Assembly (NCBI RefSeq): GCF_003031265.1
Contig: NZ_CP019966.1
Coordinates: 992,001 to 1,056,000, forward strand
Direction: 5' to 3'
DNA: 64,000 nucleotides
DNA from: Rhodopseudomonas palustris
GTDB taxonomy: Bacteria > Pseudomonadota > Alphaproteobacteria > Rhizobiales > Xanthobacteraceae
The notes beneath the pieces are model-generated. The model was not told the DNA's origin, did not search any database, and was given only the letters and a program-made list of their open reading frames with translations. The translations under genes and the position numbers were made by a program. Numbering within the stretch: position 1 is the stretch's first letter; each line of letters opens with the position of its first letter. Shown here piece after piece: positions 10,903 to 19,578 of this stretch.

Positions 10903-12603
10903 TCAGCGGAAGATCGAGAAGAAGCCCGACGCGCTCGGCGGCGGCGCGCGGCGGCCTTGCTGCTGCGGCGGACCGCCGAAGCCGAAGAAACCGGACGCGG
11001 TCGGCGGCGGGGGCGGCGGCGCGGAGCGGGTGACACGGCGCTGCTGTTGTTGCTGCGGCGGCTGCGCTCCCGCCGAAGCGCTCGGCGCGCCGCCGCTGGG
11101 CTTGGCGCTTGCCACCGGGGTCTCCGGCTTCGGCTGCTCCTTCGGCGGCGGCGGCTCCTGCGCCTTTTCGATCGACACTTCCCGGCGCGGCCAGACGTCG
11201 TCGTCAGCGCGGCCGGCGGGCGCCGACAGCGGCTCGCCCTTCACCAGCGTGCGGGCAACCAGCGCATCGACCGGCGCCGGCGCGGTGCCCGGGCCGCCGA
11301 GCAGGCGGTCGGTCGACACTGAAGAAGCGACTAGCGGCAGGATCGGACCGGCAGCGGGGCGCGGCGCCGGGCCTGCCGGAGGCTTGGCGGCCGTGTCGGG
11401 CGCGGCCGGTTCGGTCGGCAGGGCGATCGGGCCGCTGCGTGCTGCCAGCAGGCGGGCGATCTCGCGCTCGGCGTAGTGCGCCAGCTTGCGGGCGCCGGCC
11501 TTGGTGAAATACACGCCGTCATACGAACGCAGCCGCCGGATTTGGCCCTCGAAGTCCGGGCCCTGCAACACGTAGCGGCCGCCTTCGTCGACGAAGCCGT
11601 CCCAGACATCCACATAGGTGATGCCGGCCTTGGCGGCGCCGTCGCGATACAGCGCGTTGAGGAACTGCATGTCCGAGGTCGCCTTGGTGCCGCGCACCGC
11701 GGGCAGGCCGACCCACAGGATCGGGACGTTCTTGGCTTTGAGGACGTTGATCAGGTCCTCGATCTTCTTGGCGTAAAGCTCCGACCAGCGATCCTCGCGA
11801 AACTGGGCGACGCCGCCTGCGGCGCGCTTGCCCTTTTCGTTCATGATCCGCAGCGAGTCGTCGTCATCCTCGTCGTCGTCTGCAGCGGCGTTGTCGGCGG
11901 CCTTGTCGTCCGGCTTGGCGTCGGTTTTGCCGTCAGGCTTCGCGTCGGTCTTGTTGTCTGTCTTGTTGTCGGTCTTAGCGTCCGGCTTGGCCTCTTCGCC
12001 GGGCTTGGCGGCGGCCTTGTCGTCCTTCTTCTTGTCCTTCTCGGGCGTCGTCGCCTGCTCGCGGATCGCAATGCGGTCCGACAGGCCGAGCATCACCACG
12101 ATCGCGTCCGGGTTCTCCTGGGCGATCACCTCCTTGGCGGCGGCGACCCAGTCCGACGGCTCACCCTTCTGCGCGTAGCGGAGCAGGCCCGAGATGGTCT
12201 TGAACTTGCGAACCACGCCCATTTCGGGCTGCTCGGCGTAAGCCTGCTCCAGGCCGTAGCCGAGCCAGTCGGCCATCGAGTCGCCGAGCACCAGCACGGT
12301 CCGATCCGGGATCGTCTCGCGCTTCTCAGGCGCGGGCGCCTTGGAATAGTCCTCGCGCGGGGCGGCACGGCGCTGCGGCTGGTTCTGGTGGAACGGCTGG
12401 AACACGTCGTTGCCGAACCAGCCGAATCCGCCACCACCGCCGCCGCCACGCTGCTGGCGGGCGGGCGGGGGGCCGCCGAAATCGAAAAACTGCGCCGAGG
12501 CCGGCCCGACGATGCCGAACAGCAGCACGCCGGCGACCGCGAGCGCACCCAGCGGGCCGCGCTCGGTAAAGACGCCAAAGAAGGATCTCGGCTTGTCGGA
12601 CAT
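10903..12603 (-). CDS. DUF459 SGNH-hydrolase-like secreted protein
   Basis: A 566-residue exported protein. An N-terminal hydrophobic segment (ALAVAGVLLFGIVGPASA) ends at a likely signal cleavage site, followed by a Gly/Arg/Pro-rich stretch. The DUF459 domain starts at VLVLGDSMADW, the SGNH block with the nucleophile Ser. A long Lys/Thr/Asp/Pro low-complexity insert (repeats of KTDNKTDAKPD type) interrupts the domain, and the tail is Pro/Gly-rich. The block that normally ends DxxH reads DGVYFT here, so the catalytic His looks replaced by Tyr and activity is doubtful. I use ATG 12603; a TTG five codons upstream is possible. Likely periplasmic and cell-envelope related; substrate unknown. Confidence 0.8.
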   Translation of the reverse strand: MSDKPRSFFGVFTERGPLGALAVAGVLLFGIVGPASAQFFDFGGPPPARQQRGGGGGGGFGWFGNDVFQPFHQNQPQRRAAPREDYSKAPAPEKRETIPDRTVLVLGDSMADWLGYGLEQAYAEQPEMGVVRKFKTISGLLRYAQKGEPSDWVAAAKEVIAQENPDAIVVMLGLSDRIAIREQATTPEKDKKKDDKAAAKPGEEAKPDAKTDNKTDNKTDAKPDGKTDAKPDDKAADNAAADDDEDDDDSLRIMNEKGKRAAGGVAQFREDRWSELYAKKIEDLINVLKAKNVPILWVGLPAVRGTKATSDMQFLNALYRDGAAKAGITYVDVWDGFVDEGGRYVLQGPDFEGQIRRLRSYDGVYFTKAGARKLAHYAEREIARLLAARSGPIALPTEPAAPDTAAKPPAGPAPRPAAGPILPLVASSVSTDRLLGGPGTAPAPVDALVARTLVKGEPLSAPAGRADDDVWPRREVSIEKAQEPPPPKEQPKPETPVASAKPSGGAPSASAGAQPPQQQQQRRVTRSAPPPPPPTASGFFGFGGPPQQQGRRAPPPSASGFFSIFR

Positions 12604-12749
12604 GCGGATCTTGCGCAATCGCCACCGGAAAAACGGAAGCTGATCCCTATACTAGCGGATTCGGGCCGCAACCGGGCAGCTTTCGCCGGCTCCATAAGGC
12701 GGGCCCGGCCGCGCCCGTCAAGGGCTTCGGCCGGGCCGCATCGGATCGT

Positions 12750-13667
12750 CTAAGCCGCGGATCGGCCGGGCAGGAGCCGCGCATCGAGGGCGGCGGCGAG
12801 CGCGGGCGACACCGGTGTCGTCGGCAGCCGCACCTCCGGGCTGTCGATCAGCCCGCGCCGCCACAGCGCATATTTCACCGGCGCCGGGGACGGCTCGGCA
12901 AACAGCAGCTTCGGCAGGTCGGCGAGGCGTTGCCATTCGGTCGCCCCGCCGAGCCGGTCGCCGGCCTGCAGCCGATGCATCACCGCGGCGAACGCCTCGG
13001 TCTCCAGATGCGCCGAGGCCAGGATCGCGCCGTCGCAGCCGCGGCTCAAGGCATCGAAAGCGAGCGCATCCTCGCCGGTGAGCACCGCAAAGCCCGGCGG
13101 CCGCAGCCGCAGCAGCTCGGCGGTCTGCGCAGGATCGGCGCAGCAATCCTTGACGCCGACGATGTTGGCGCGCTCGGCGAGTCGCAGCATCGCCTCGTTC
13201 TGCAGATTGACGCCGGTGCGATACGGAATGTTGTAGATCAGGATCGGCCGCGCGGTGGCGTCGGCTGCGGCTTCGAAATGCAGCACCAGTCCCTGATGCG
13301 ACGGACGGGTGTAGTACGGGCAGGCGATCAGCACGCCGTCGGTCGGCCAGTGTGCAGTCCGCGCCAGAGTCTCCACCAGCTTGCGCGTGTCGCTGCCGGA
13401 CAGCCCGAGATACACCGGAAGCTTGCGGCCGCCCGCCGCCAGCGCGTCGGCGGTCAGCATCACCAGGCGTTCGAGCTCCGTCTCGTCCAGCGTCAGTCCT
13501 TCGCCGGTGGTGGCGCCGAGGATCAGCCCGTCGAGTGGTGCCCGTGCGTAGTGGGTGATCAGCCGGCGCAGCGATGCGGCGTCGAGCGCGCCGTCTCGAA
13601 ACGGCGTGATCAGCGGCAGCCATAGCCCGCGCGGCTGTTCGGCTGTCGCGTCCAGGGTCGTCTCCAT
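12750..13667 (-). CDS. Dihydrodipicolinate synthase family aldolase
   Basis: A 305-residue TIM-barrel lyase of the DapA/NanA superfamily, which joins pyruvate to an aldehyde through a Schiff base. Visible motifs are GATTGEG (Thr-Thr and the glycine loop, residues 51-57), YNIPYRTG with the catalytic Tyr and the Arg that in DHDPS binds the substrate carboxylate, and GVKDCC with the Schiff-base Lys. The Arg favours a true DHDPS-like role, but the cysteine-rich KDCC and the isolated setting leave other substrates open, so I give no symbol. Start at 13667 with aggaga before it. A terminator hairpin in the leader suggests regulation by attenuation. Confidence 0.85.
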   Translation of the reverse strand: METTLDATAEQPRGLWLPLITPFRDGALDAASLRRLITHYARAPLDGLILGATTGEGLTLDETELERLVMLTADALAAGGRKLPVYLGLSGSDTRKLVETLARTAHWPTDGVLIACPYYTRPSHQGLVLHFEAAADATARPILIYNIPYRTGVNLQNEAMLRLAERANIVGVKDCCADPAQTAELLRLRPPGFAVLTGEDALAFDALSRGCDGAILASAHLETEAFAAVMHRLQAGDRLGGATEWQRLADLPKLLFAEPSPAPVKYALWRRGLIDSPEVRLPTTPVSPALAAALDARLLPGRSAA

Positions 13668-13706
13668 CTTCGGTCTCCTGAGAGGTCGGGCCGGAGGCGG
13701 AGCTTG

Positions 13707-13738
13707 CAACAAAAAACCCCGTCGAAACCGGCGGGGTT
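13707..13738 (-). terminator. Intrinsic terminator in the leader of the dapA-like gene
   Basis: On the minus strand aaccccg pairs with cggggtt around a short loop and is followed by tttttt. It ends about 40 bp before the start codon of the gene on the same strand, and no minus-strand gene precedes it. That is the layout of an attenuator or of a small terminated leader RNA. Confidence 0.65.
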
Positions 13739-13847
13739 GGGTGCATGCGTGAAGGCGAGATTGATCTATCGCGCGCGCAAGCCACCGGCCCCTGAAGGAG
13801 CGCGGGATTTCGATTTCAAAGCGGCGGCACGGCGGATCATGCGGCGG

Positions 13848-13876
13848 AGGATGGGCGGCGCGCTGCCGGGTGTCAA
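13848..13876 (-). promoter_or_regulatory. Candidate promoter for the dapA-like leader
   Basis: On the minus strand a consensus -35 box TTGACA is followed after 17 bases by CATCCT, a weak -10. It would start a leader of about 170 nt that includes the terminator at 13707-13738. The bases around it contain only overlapping shadow frames. Confidence 0.3.
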
Positions 13877-14012
13877 GCCGGGCGCCGGTCTTCGGCCTGC
13901 GCGTCTGCCGCAAACAATGCCGTGAATGGGCCTGCTTACTCCGCCGTCGTCAGGAACATCGCGGCACCGCCGGTGTTCGCACTTGTCAGGAAGACGGCAG
14001 CGGATTCTCGCC

Positions 14013-14267
14013 ATGGCGCACGACGCATTCCCCGCACACTCAGTCCATGCAAACTCACTCCGACTGACATCGACCGCGCGGATCGGCGCGCATCCGATTC
14101 ATCCGATGCTGGTACCTATCCCGATTGCTTGCATCGGCGCCCTGCTGATTGCCGACGACGTCGGCAACACGGTGTGGCGCGTCACCGCAACTGGCGCCAC
14201 GCCGCAGACAGCCGGAGGAGCGGGCACAACAACTGGTGCTGCACCAACGCCGAGCCCGCAGCAGTAA
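14013..14267 (+). pseudogene. DUF2231-like membrane protein remnant
   Basis: An 84-residue frame holds the signature HPIHPMLVPIPIACIGALL, which matches the opening (HPxHPMLVPfPI) of DUF2231 membrane proteins. Those usually carry about four helices. Here the sequence turns after roughly 25 more residues into a Thr/Gly/Ala-rich tail (GATPQTAGGAGTTTGAAP), and no further helices follow before the stop. I read this as the 5' end of a decayed gene. A short functional membrane peptide cannot be excluded. No good ribosome site precedes the ATG. Confidence 0.5.
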
Positions 14268-14305
14268 TTACTCGTCAGACCTAGCCTTCGAGGGACGCGC
14301 TGAAC

Positions 14306-15703
14306 TCAGCGCCCTCTCAACCTCTCCAACATTTCCCCCGTCGCAAATCCATCCGCCGGTGCGCCGATCGAAGCCTGGAAATTCCGCAGTGCGCTGCGGG
14401 TTTCGGAGCCGAACTGCCCGTCGGGCGTGCCGCGGTAGAATCCGCGCTGGGCGAGGAGCTGTTGCAATTCCAGCTTTTCGGTGCGTGACAGGGCGCGCTC
14501 CTGGCGCGGCCAGTCCTGGACGAATGGGGCGCCGCCGCGCAGCCGGTCGGCGAAATGGCCGATCGCCAGCGCATAGGCCTCGGCCGGGTTGTACTTCATG
14601 ATCACCCGGAAATTGGTGAGCATCAGGAAGCCGGGTCCGGCGGCGCCGGCGGGAGCGAGCAGATAGGCCTTTTCGCTCGAGCGCGGGAACGGCTGGCCGC
14701 CGGCGCGGCGCAGCCCCATCTGCTCCCATTGCGCCAGCGTCTGGGTCTGGCGGCGGTCGGCCAGCATGTAGTTGAAGCCCTTCGGCACCACGACCTCGTA
14801 ACCCCAGGTCTGGCCGGTCTGCCAACCGTCCTTCTTCAGGTTATTGGCGGTCGAGGCGATCAGGTCGTAGGGATTGTCGACCACGTCGCGGCGGCCGTCG
14901 CCATCGGCGTCGACCGCGAAGCGCTTGAATGCCGTTGGCATGAACTGGGTTGGGCCGAACGCGCCAGCCCATGAGCCGCGCAGCTGCTCGGGCCGCAGAT
15001 CGCCGCGATGCAGGATCTCCAGCGCGGTGAGGAATTCGTCCTTGAAGTACGCCTGGCGGCGGCCGACGCAGGCCAGCGTCGCGGTGGAGTTCACCACGTA
15101 GCGATCGCCCATCTGGGTCGAGTAGTTCGATTCGATGCCCCAGATCGACGCGATGATGTAGCGGTCGACGCCGTAAGCGCGCTCGACCGCGTCGAACTGC
15201 GGCTTGTACTGCGCCAGGATTTCTCGGCCCCTGGCGAGGCGGGTATCGTTGACCAGGATGTCGAGATAATCCCAGATCGACTTGGTGAACTCCGGTTGTG
15301 AATCCATCAGGTCCATCAGCCGCAGGTCCGGCGACAGGCCCGCGGTGTAGCGCTCGAACGACTCGCGCGAGATGCCGCGGCGCGCCGCGTCCGGCCACAT
15401 CGCCGCGACGCAATTGTCGAAATTCGCCGCGGCCTCGCGGATTGCGGCGGCGGTCATCAGCGGATGGCCCGAAGCGCCGTCCTCGCCGCTCCAGGGCTGT
15501 GCAGCGGAGCTGCCGCCGGAGGGCGCGCTCGCGCCGGGCGCGGCTGGGCGGCTCGGCGACGGATTGCCGAAAATGCTGTCGAGGAAGTTCAGAGGATTGC
15601 CGGATTGCGCCTGCGCCGCCGTGGCCGAAAGCGCCACGCCGCCGAACCATGCCGCGAGCGCGGCAGCTGCCAGCCGGTTGTGTCCCGTCATCGCCGATTG
15701 CAT
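14306..15703 (-). CDS. Lytic murein transglycosylase, MltB type, with peptidoglycan-binding domain
   Basis: The enzyme cuts the glycan strand of peptidoglycan to form 1,6-anhydro ends. Of 465 residues, the first 33 or so are a Sec signal (ending ATAAQAQ), then a Ser/Pro/Ala linker. The SLT_2 catalytic domain follows, with the catalytic Glu in IWGIESNYS and the family motifs GSWAGAFGPTQFMP and FAVDADGDGRRD. The C-terminal 65 residues are a PG_binding_1 domain (LLAQRGFYRGTPDGQFG, ALRNFQ). No lipobox, so it is periplasmic and soluble rather than a lipoprotein like E. coli MltB. It stands alone. Confidence 0.92.
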   Translation of the reverse strand: MQSAMTGHNRLAAAALAAWFGGVALSATAAQAQSGNPLNFLDSIFGNPSPSRPAAPGASAPSGGSSAAQPWSGEDGASGHPLMTAAAIREAAANFDNCVAAMWPDAARRGISRESFERYTAGLSPDLRLMDLMDSQPEFTKSIWDYLDILVNDTRLARGREILAQYKPQFDAVERAYGVDRYIIASIWGIESNYSTQMGDRYVVNSTATLACVGRRQAYFKDEFLTALEILHRGDLRPEQLRGSWAGAFGPTQFMPTAFKRFAVDADGDGRRDVVDNPYDLIASTANNLKKDGWQTGQTWGYEVVVPKGFNYMLADRRQTQTLAQWEQMGLRRAGGQPFPRSSEKAYLLAPAGAAGPGFLMLTNFRVIMKYNPAEAYALAIGHFADRLRGGAPFVQDWPRQERALSRTEKLELQQLLAQRGFYRGTPDGQFGSETRSALRNFQASIGAPADGFATGEMLERLRGR

Positions 15704-15885
15704 CCCACCTGTTGCGAGGCCCCCGGGGCAGGAGGCGCCGTGATGGTTTCCATCAGCTTAACAAAGCGGCTTTTTGCCGTCCGGCCGCCCGCGCCCGTAC
15801 CGAGTTTTCACGTGCGCAGGCGGCCCTTGACGGCCGGCGCGATCGCCGGAGGATGGTGGGAAACGCGCATGGAAATGGGACCGAG

Positions 15886-16518
15886 ATGCTCGGCATTCAC
15901 GACTTCTGGCTGTTCGTCGCTTCCGGGCTGCTGCTCAATGTCACGCCTGGGCCGGACACCGCCTACATCGTCGGCCGTGGCCTGCAGTTCGGCTGGCGCG
16001 GCGGGGCGGCTGCGGCGCTCGGCGTCGGCACCGGCTGCCTGGTCCACGTTGCGGCTGCGGCCGCGGGCCTGTCGGCGCTCCTGATGGCGTCGACGCTGGC
16101 GTTCAGCGTGCTCAAGTGGGTCGGCGCCGCCTATCTGATCTGGCTGGGATTGCGGATGCTGCTGTCGAAGCCGAGCGATTTCACCGCAACCGCAGGCGCT
16201 GCCCCGACGCTGTCGCTGGGCTCGGTGTTTCGCCAGGGCATGCTCACCAATGTGTTGAACCCCAAGGTGGCGCTGTTCTTTCTCGCCTTCCTGCCGCAGT
16301 TCGTCGCCGCCGATGCGTCCAACAAGGCGCTGGCGTTTCTGGTGCTCGGGCTGATCTTCGTGGTCAACGGCACGCTGTATTGCCTGGCGCTCGCGGCCTT
16401 CGCGGCGCGGGCGGCGGATCGGCTGCGACGCTCCGGCTCGGTGCTGCAATGGATCAATCGAGGTCTTGGGGCGCTGTTCGTGGCGCTCGGCATCCGGGTG
16501 GCGCTGGCGCGCGCCTGA
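15886..16518 (+). CDS. LysE/RhtB family exporter
   Basis: A 210-residue inner-membrane exporter of the LysE superfamily, which pumps out amino acids or related metabolites. The N-terminal motif NVTPGPDTAYIVGRGL is the family signature. Six hydrophobic helices fit the known fold, and the NVLNPKVALFFLAFLP motif marks the start of the second half. The start is probably ATG 15886, although an in-frame ATG at 15853 with an adjoining gga-rich stretch would add 11 residues. It is convergent with the TauE-like gene. The substrate cannot be assigned. Confidence 0.9.
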   Translation: MLGIHDFWLFVASGLLLNVTPGPDTAYIVGRGLQFGWRGGAAAALGVGTGCLVHVAAAAAGLSALLMASTLAFSVLKWVGAAYLIWLGLRMLLSKPSDFTATAGAAPTLSLGSVFRQGMLTNVLNPKVALFFLAFLPQFVAADASNKALAFLVLGLIFVVNGTLYCLALAAFAARAADRLRRSGSVLQWINRGLGALFVALGIRVALARA

Positions 16519-16532
16519 CCGAGGACGCGCTA

Positions 16533-17300
16533 CTAGCCGACCAGCTTCACGAGGGTGGTGGCGGCGAGATACAGGCCGAGCCCCATCAGGGCGATCAAGA
16601 ACCAGCGGCGGAATGTGTCTGGATGCATCCGGGTGCGCACCGCCTGGCCGCCGAACATGCCGGCGAACGCGGCCGCCAGCGCGATCAGGCCGGGCAGGGC
16701 GGTGGCGGTCGACAGCAGGCCGGCGTCGGTGAGGTTGACGGCCAGCGCCAGCGTCGCGGTGGTGAAGAACACGCCGAGCGCCTGGACCAGCTCATCCTTC
16801 TCCATCCCGATCGCCTGCAGATACGGCATCGAGGGAATCACCTGCACGCCGGTCGCCGCCGAGATCACCCCGGTGATCAGCCCGACCGGACCGCCGATCC
16901 ATTTCTCGCGGTTCGGCGCGACGTGGAAGCTGCGCTTGCTGAGGCCGAGAATGCCATAAGCGACCAGCAGCACGCCGAGCACCAGCGACCCGTATCGGGC
17001 ATAGGGGCCAGTCATCAGCCCGGCGCCGAGACGAATGCCGATCACGGTGCCGAGCAGCAGCGGCCAAAGCCGGCGCAGGATGTCCCGCAGATAGCTGCCC
17101 GCGAAGGTTTGCCAGATGTTGGTGACGATCGCCGGCACGATGACAATGGCGACCGCCTGGGCCGGCGGCATGGCGACGGCGAGCAATCCGATCGACACGG
17201 TCGGCAGACCGAGACCGATCACGCCTTTGATGAAGCCGGCGAACGCGAAGACCGCAGCGATGATGAGGAGAAATGGATCGAACACTGCCGCAGATTGCAC
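16533..17300 (-). CDS. TSUP (TauE/SafE) family membrane transporter
   Basis: A 255-residue polytopic protein with about eight hydrophobic segments in two related halves. The signature GFIKGVIGLGLPTVSIGLL is in the first half and GLITGVISAATGVQVIPSMPYLQ in the second. TSUP members export sulfite, sulfoacetate or other organosulfur anions; nothing nearby identifies the cargo. It ends 14 bp from the convergent LysE-type gene and starts 32 bp after the VOC gene on the same strand, so it may be its operon partner. Confidence 0.9.
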   Translation of the reverse strand: MQSAAVFDPFLLIIAAVFAFAGFIKGVIGLGLPTVSIGLLAVAMPPAQAVAIVIVPAIVTNIWQTFAGSYLRDILRRLWPLLLGTVIGIRLGAGLMTGPYARYGSLVLGVLLVAYGILGLSKRSFHVAPNREKWIGGPVGLITGVISAATGVQVIPSMPYLQAIGMEKDELVQALGVFFTTATLALAVNLTDAGLLSTATALPGLIALAAAFAGMFGGQAVRTRMHPDTFRRWFLIALMGLGLYLAATTLVKLVG

Positions 17301-17332
17301 ACTCGCCGAGCCTCACGCAACCCATGCTTCGC

Positions 17333-17764
17333 TCATGGCTGTGCGGCAGCGGCGCCACCTGCATACTGCGCCGCGTAGTTCGCGCTCGGCGGGATCGGTT
17401 TGATGATGTCGATCAGCACGCCGTTCGGATCGGCAGTGATGAAATGGCGCTGCCCGAAATCTTCATCGCGTAGCGACAGCAGGATCGGCAGGCCGGCTTG
17501 CTGCAGCCGGGCATATTCGCGGTCCGGATCGTCGACTTCGAAGTTCAGGATCAGGCCTGACACCTGGCCGCGGCCAGCTTCGGGAATCGTCGCATGCTGG
17601 CCGTCGAGGATCGCCAGATTGACAGCAGGATCTTCGGCCGACTGCAGGTGCATGTACCAGTCGGCTTCGAACAGCGGACGGAAGCCGAAATGCCGGCAGT
17701 AGAACGCTGCCGTCGCGGCGACATCCGACGTCATGATCACCGGGTAGTAGCTGGTCGATCGCAT
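17333..17764 (-). CDS. VOC (glyoxalase/bleomycin-resistance-like) protein
   Basis: A 143-residue vicinal-oxygen-chelate protein with two beta-alpha-beta-beta-beta units: [19 protein letters not shown] in the first and [17 protein letters not shown] in the second. The family binds a metal and acts on glutathione adducts or aromatic diols, or binds antibiotics. Members with this NAILDG/VNLAIL pattern are often drug- or toxin-binding. The start at 17764 has a strong ribosome site (gaggaggaaagcg); the longer frame reads across the operator. It diverges from a TetR gene, so it is very likely that repressor's target. Confidence 0.85.
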   Translation of the reverse strand: MRSTSYYPVIMTSDVAATAAFYCRHFGFRPLFEADWYMHLQSAEDPAVNLAILDGQHATIPEAGRGQVSGLILNFEVDDPDREYARLQQAGLPILLSLRDEDFGQRHFITADPNGVLIDIIKPIPPSANYAAQYAGGAAAAQP

Positions 17765-17789
17765 CGCTTTCCTCCTCGCCAACAAAAAG

Positions 17790-17806
17790 ATACAGTATGT
17801 ATGTAT
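17790..17806. promoter_or_regulatory. TetR-type operator between VOC and tetR genes
   Basis: atacagtatgtatgtat is an inverted repeat with arms ATACA and TGTAT spaced by 7 bases, in a 47-bp divergent gap. AcrR-type operators have similar TACATACAT arms. It lies 6 bp before the TetR start codon, so bound repressor would block both genes. Confidence 0.6.
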
Positions 17807-17811
17807 AAAAC

Positions 17812-18411
17812 ATGCAGGCTGAATGTATGAAGGCGACGAAGCGACGCACCAACCCCGAACGGTCCAGTGCCACCCAGGCGGCCCTGATCGCAGCGGCCCG
17901 CGAGGCATTCGTGGTTCGCGGCTATGCGGCCACCAGCACGCCCGATCTGGTGGAGGCCGCGGGCGTCACGCGCGGTGCGCTGTATCACCACTTCGCCGAC
18001 AAACAGGCGCTGTTCCGGGCCGTCGTCGAGGCCGAATCCGCGGCCGTCGCCACGGAGGTCGAGGCCGGCGCCGACGAGTGCCCACCGCTCGAGTCTTTGA
18101 TCTCCGGGGGGGAAGCCTATCTGGCGGCGATGGCCGTGCCGGGCCGCACGCGGCTATTGCTGATTGAGGCGGCTGCGGTGCTTGGCCGTGCCGAGGTCGA
18201 TGCCATCGATGCGCAGCACGGCGTCAGGACGCTGCGGGAGGGCTTGGCGGCGGCGATCGAACAGCAAGCGATCGCACCGATTCCGGTCGAGGCGGCCGCG
18301 AAGCTGCTCGGCGCCGCGTTCGATCGCGCCGCGCTCGAAATCGCGCAAGGAGGCGACCGCGGGAGCTGCCTCGCTGTACTGCGGGCGCTGATCGAAGGAC
18401 TGCGGTTATAA
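17812..18411 (+). CDS. TetR family transcriptional regulator
   Basis: A 199-residue TetR/AcrR protein. The N-terminal helix-turn-helix runs over about residues 25-65 ([20 protein letters not shown], then [18 protein letters not shown]), which is the most conserved part of the family. The C-terminal ligand domain is divergent. The start is uncertain: ATG 17812 directly follows the operator with no ribosome site, and ATG 17827 would give 194 residues with only a weak one; a leaderless message is possible. It is divergent from the VOC protein and presumably represses that gene and itself. Confidence 0.92.
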   Translation: MQAECMKATKRRTNPERSSATQAALIAAAREAFVVRGYAATSTPDLVEAAGVTRGALYHHFADKQALFRAVVEAESAAVATEVEAGADECPPLESLISGGEAYLAAMAVPGRTRLLLIEAAAVLGRAEVDAIDAQHGVRTLREGLAAAIEQQAIAPIPVEAAAKLLGAAFDRAALEIAQGGDRGSCLAVLRALIEGLRL

Positions 18412-18426
18412 CCGCTAAAGCGTGGT

Positions 18427-19209
18427 TCAGGCGTTGAGGATCTTCATTGCGGCTTCGTGCACGCGCTTGTCGCCCGCCGCGATGATCCGGCCGCCATTCT
18501 GCGCCGGCTTGCCGTCCCAGGTCGTGATGATGCCGCCGGCACCGGTGATGATGGGAATCAGCGCGGCGACGTCGTAGGGCTTCAGCTCGGTTTCGATCAC
18601 GAGGTCGAGCTGCCCGGCGGCCAGCATGCAGTAGGAGTAGCAGTCGCCGCCGTAGCGGGTCAGTCGCGCCTCGGCCTGGACCTTCTCGAAAATGCCGCGG
18701 TCGCTGGCGTTCATCAGCAGCGGCGAGGTGGTGAACAGCACCGCGTCCTTGATAGCGGCGCAGCGGCGTACGCCGAGTTTGCGCTCGCCGGACGGGCCTT
18801 TGTACGTCGCCGAACCATTGTCGCCGGAGAAGCGTTCGCCGATGAAGGGCTGATGCATCATGCCGAACACCGGCGCGCCCTTGTGCAGCAACGCGATCAG
18901 CGTTCCCCACACCGGAAAGCCGGCGATGAAGGACTTCGTGCCGTCGATCGGGTCCAGCACCCAGACGTAATCGGCGTCTTCGCGCTCGTTGCCGAACTCT
19001 TCGCCGATGATGCCGTGCTGGGGAAAGCTCGCCTTGATCAGCCGGCGCATCACCGCTTCGGCGGCGCGATCAGCTTCGGTCACCGGATCGAAATCGCGGC
19101 CGGGCTGCTTGTTGTCGATCGTCAGCGTGGTGCGGAAGAACGGCAGGATGGTGTCGCCCGACGAGGTCGCAAGGCGGCCGATAAAGGCGGCGAAATCGAT
19201 GACCGTCAC
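18427..19209 (-). CDS. hisN: Histidinol-phosphatase-like inositol monophosphatase family enzyme
   Basis: A Mg2+/Li+-sensitive phosphatase of 260 residues in the IMPase superfamily. Metal-binding motifs are GEEFG and WVLDPIDGTKSFIAGFP, with the later motif LKPYDVAALIPIITGAGG. This subgroup is used as the last-but-one histidine enzyme (histidinol-phosphatase, HisN) in many alphaproteobacteria, though myo-inositol phosphatase activity is also possible. I chose GTG 19209 (VTVIDFAAFIGRL) because the family starts there; ATG 19230 would add seven residues. A predicted small RNA follows the divergent intergenic region. A second IMPase of the SuhB group is at 52159-52947. Confidence 0.82.
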   Translation of the reverse strand: MTVIDFAAFIGRLATSSGDTILPFFRTTLTIDNKQPGRDFDPVTEADRAAEAVMRRLIKASFPQHGIIGEEFGNEREDADYVWVLDPIDGTKSFIAGFPVWGTLIALLHKGAPVFGMMHQPFIGERFSGDNGSATYKGPSGERKLGVRRCAAIKDAVLFTTSPLLMNASDRGIFEKVQAEARLTRYGGDCYSYCMLAAGQLDLVIETELKPYDVAALIPIITGAGGIITTWDGKPAQNGGRIIAAGDKRVHEAAMKILNA

Positions 19210-19543
19210 GGAGCGATCCTTTGCGAGCATTGCGGGCGGGACATGGAACCGCGCCACCATCTTAGACGGGAGCGGCCGAACCCTTGCTCCTTTATTATGG
19301 CGGGTGACTCCCGGTCCATAGTCTGAATCGTCGGCAATAAGCCGCACTCACAGCTTTGAAGCGGCTCGCGGCGCTGCGGGAACTAGGTGCGACAAGACCG
19401 CTCGGAATCGCCCGAGGATGCGGTGCGGGCTTTGGTCGCGACCTCATTCATCTCATTGATCTGTCTCAAATAATTTCAGCAGTTCCGCGGCGTGGACGGT
19501 GCTCTGACATGCGTTTTTTGCATGGAAAATCGCCTGAAAACAC
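19210..19543. other. Intergenic region upstream of hisN and the sRNA
   Basis: No gene is supported. One sequence at 19456-19469, TTGAT-CTGT-CTCAA, resembles a FNR/FixK half-site pair, but it lies far from either start. Otherwise I see nothing. Confidence 0.4.
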
Positions 19544-19572
19544 TTGCGCTTTGTGCGGCGCGGTCGCATATT
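19544..19572 (+). promoter_or_regulatory. Predicted promoter of the suhB/mmgR-like sRNA
   Basis: TTGCGC and CATATT are spaced by 17 bases and would start transcription near 19579. The -35 is a fair match and the -10 a weaker one. Confidence 0.4.
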
Positions 19573-19578
19573 GTTGCG

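Noticed and set aside
16116..17378. A 420-codon plus-strand frame covering the TauE-like gene
   Set aside because: It lies antisense to a clear eight-helix transporter and is His/Gln/Arg-rich, as shadow frames here are.
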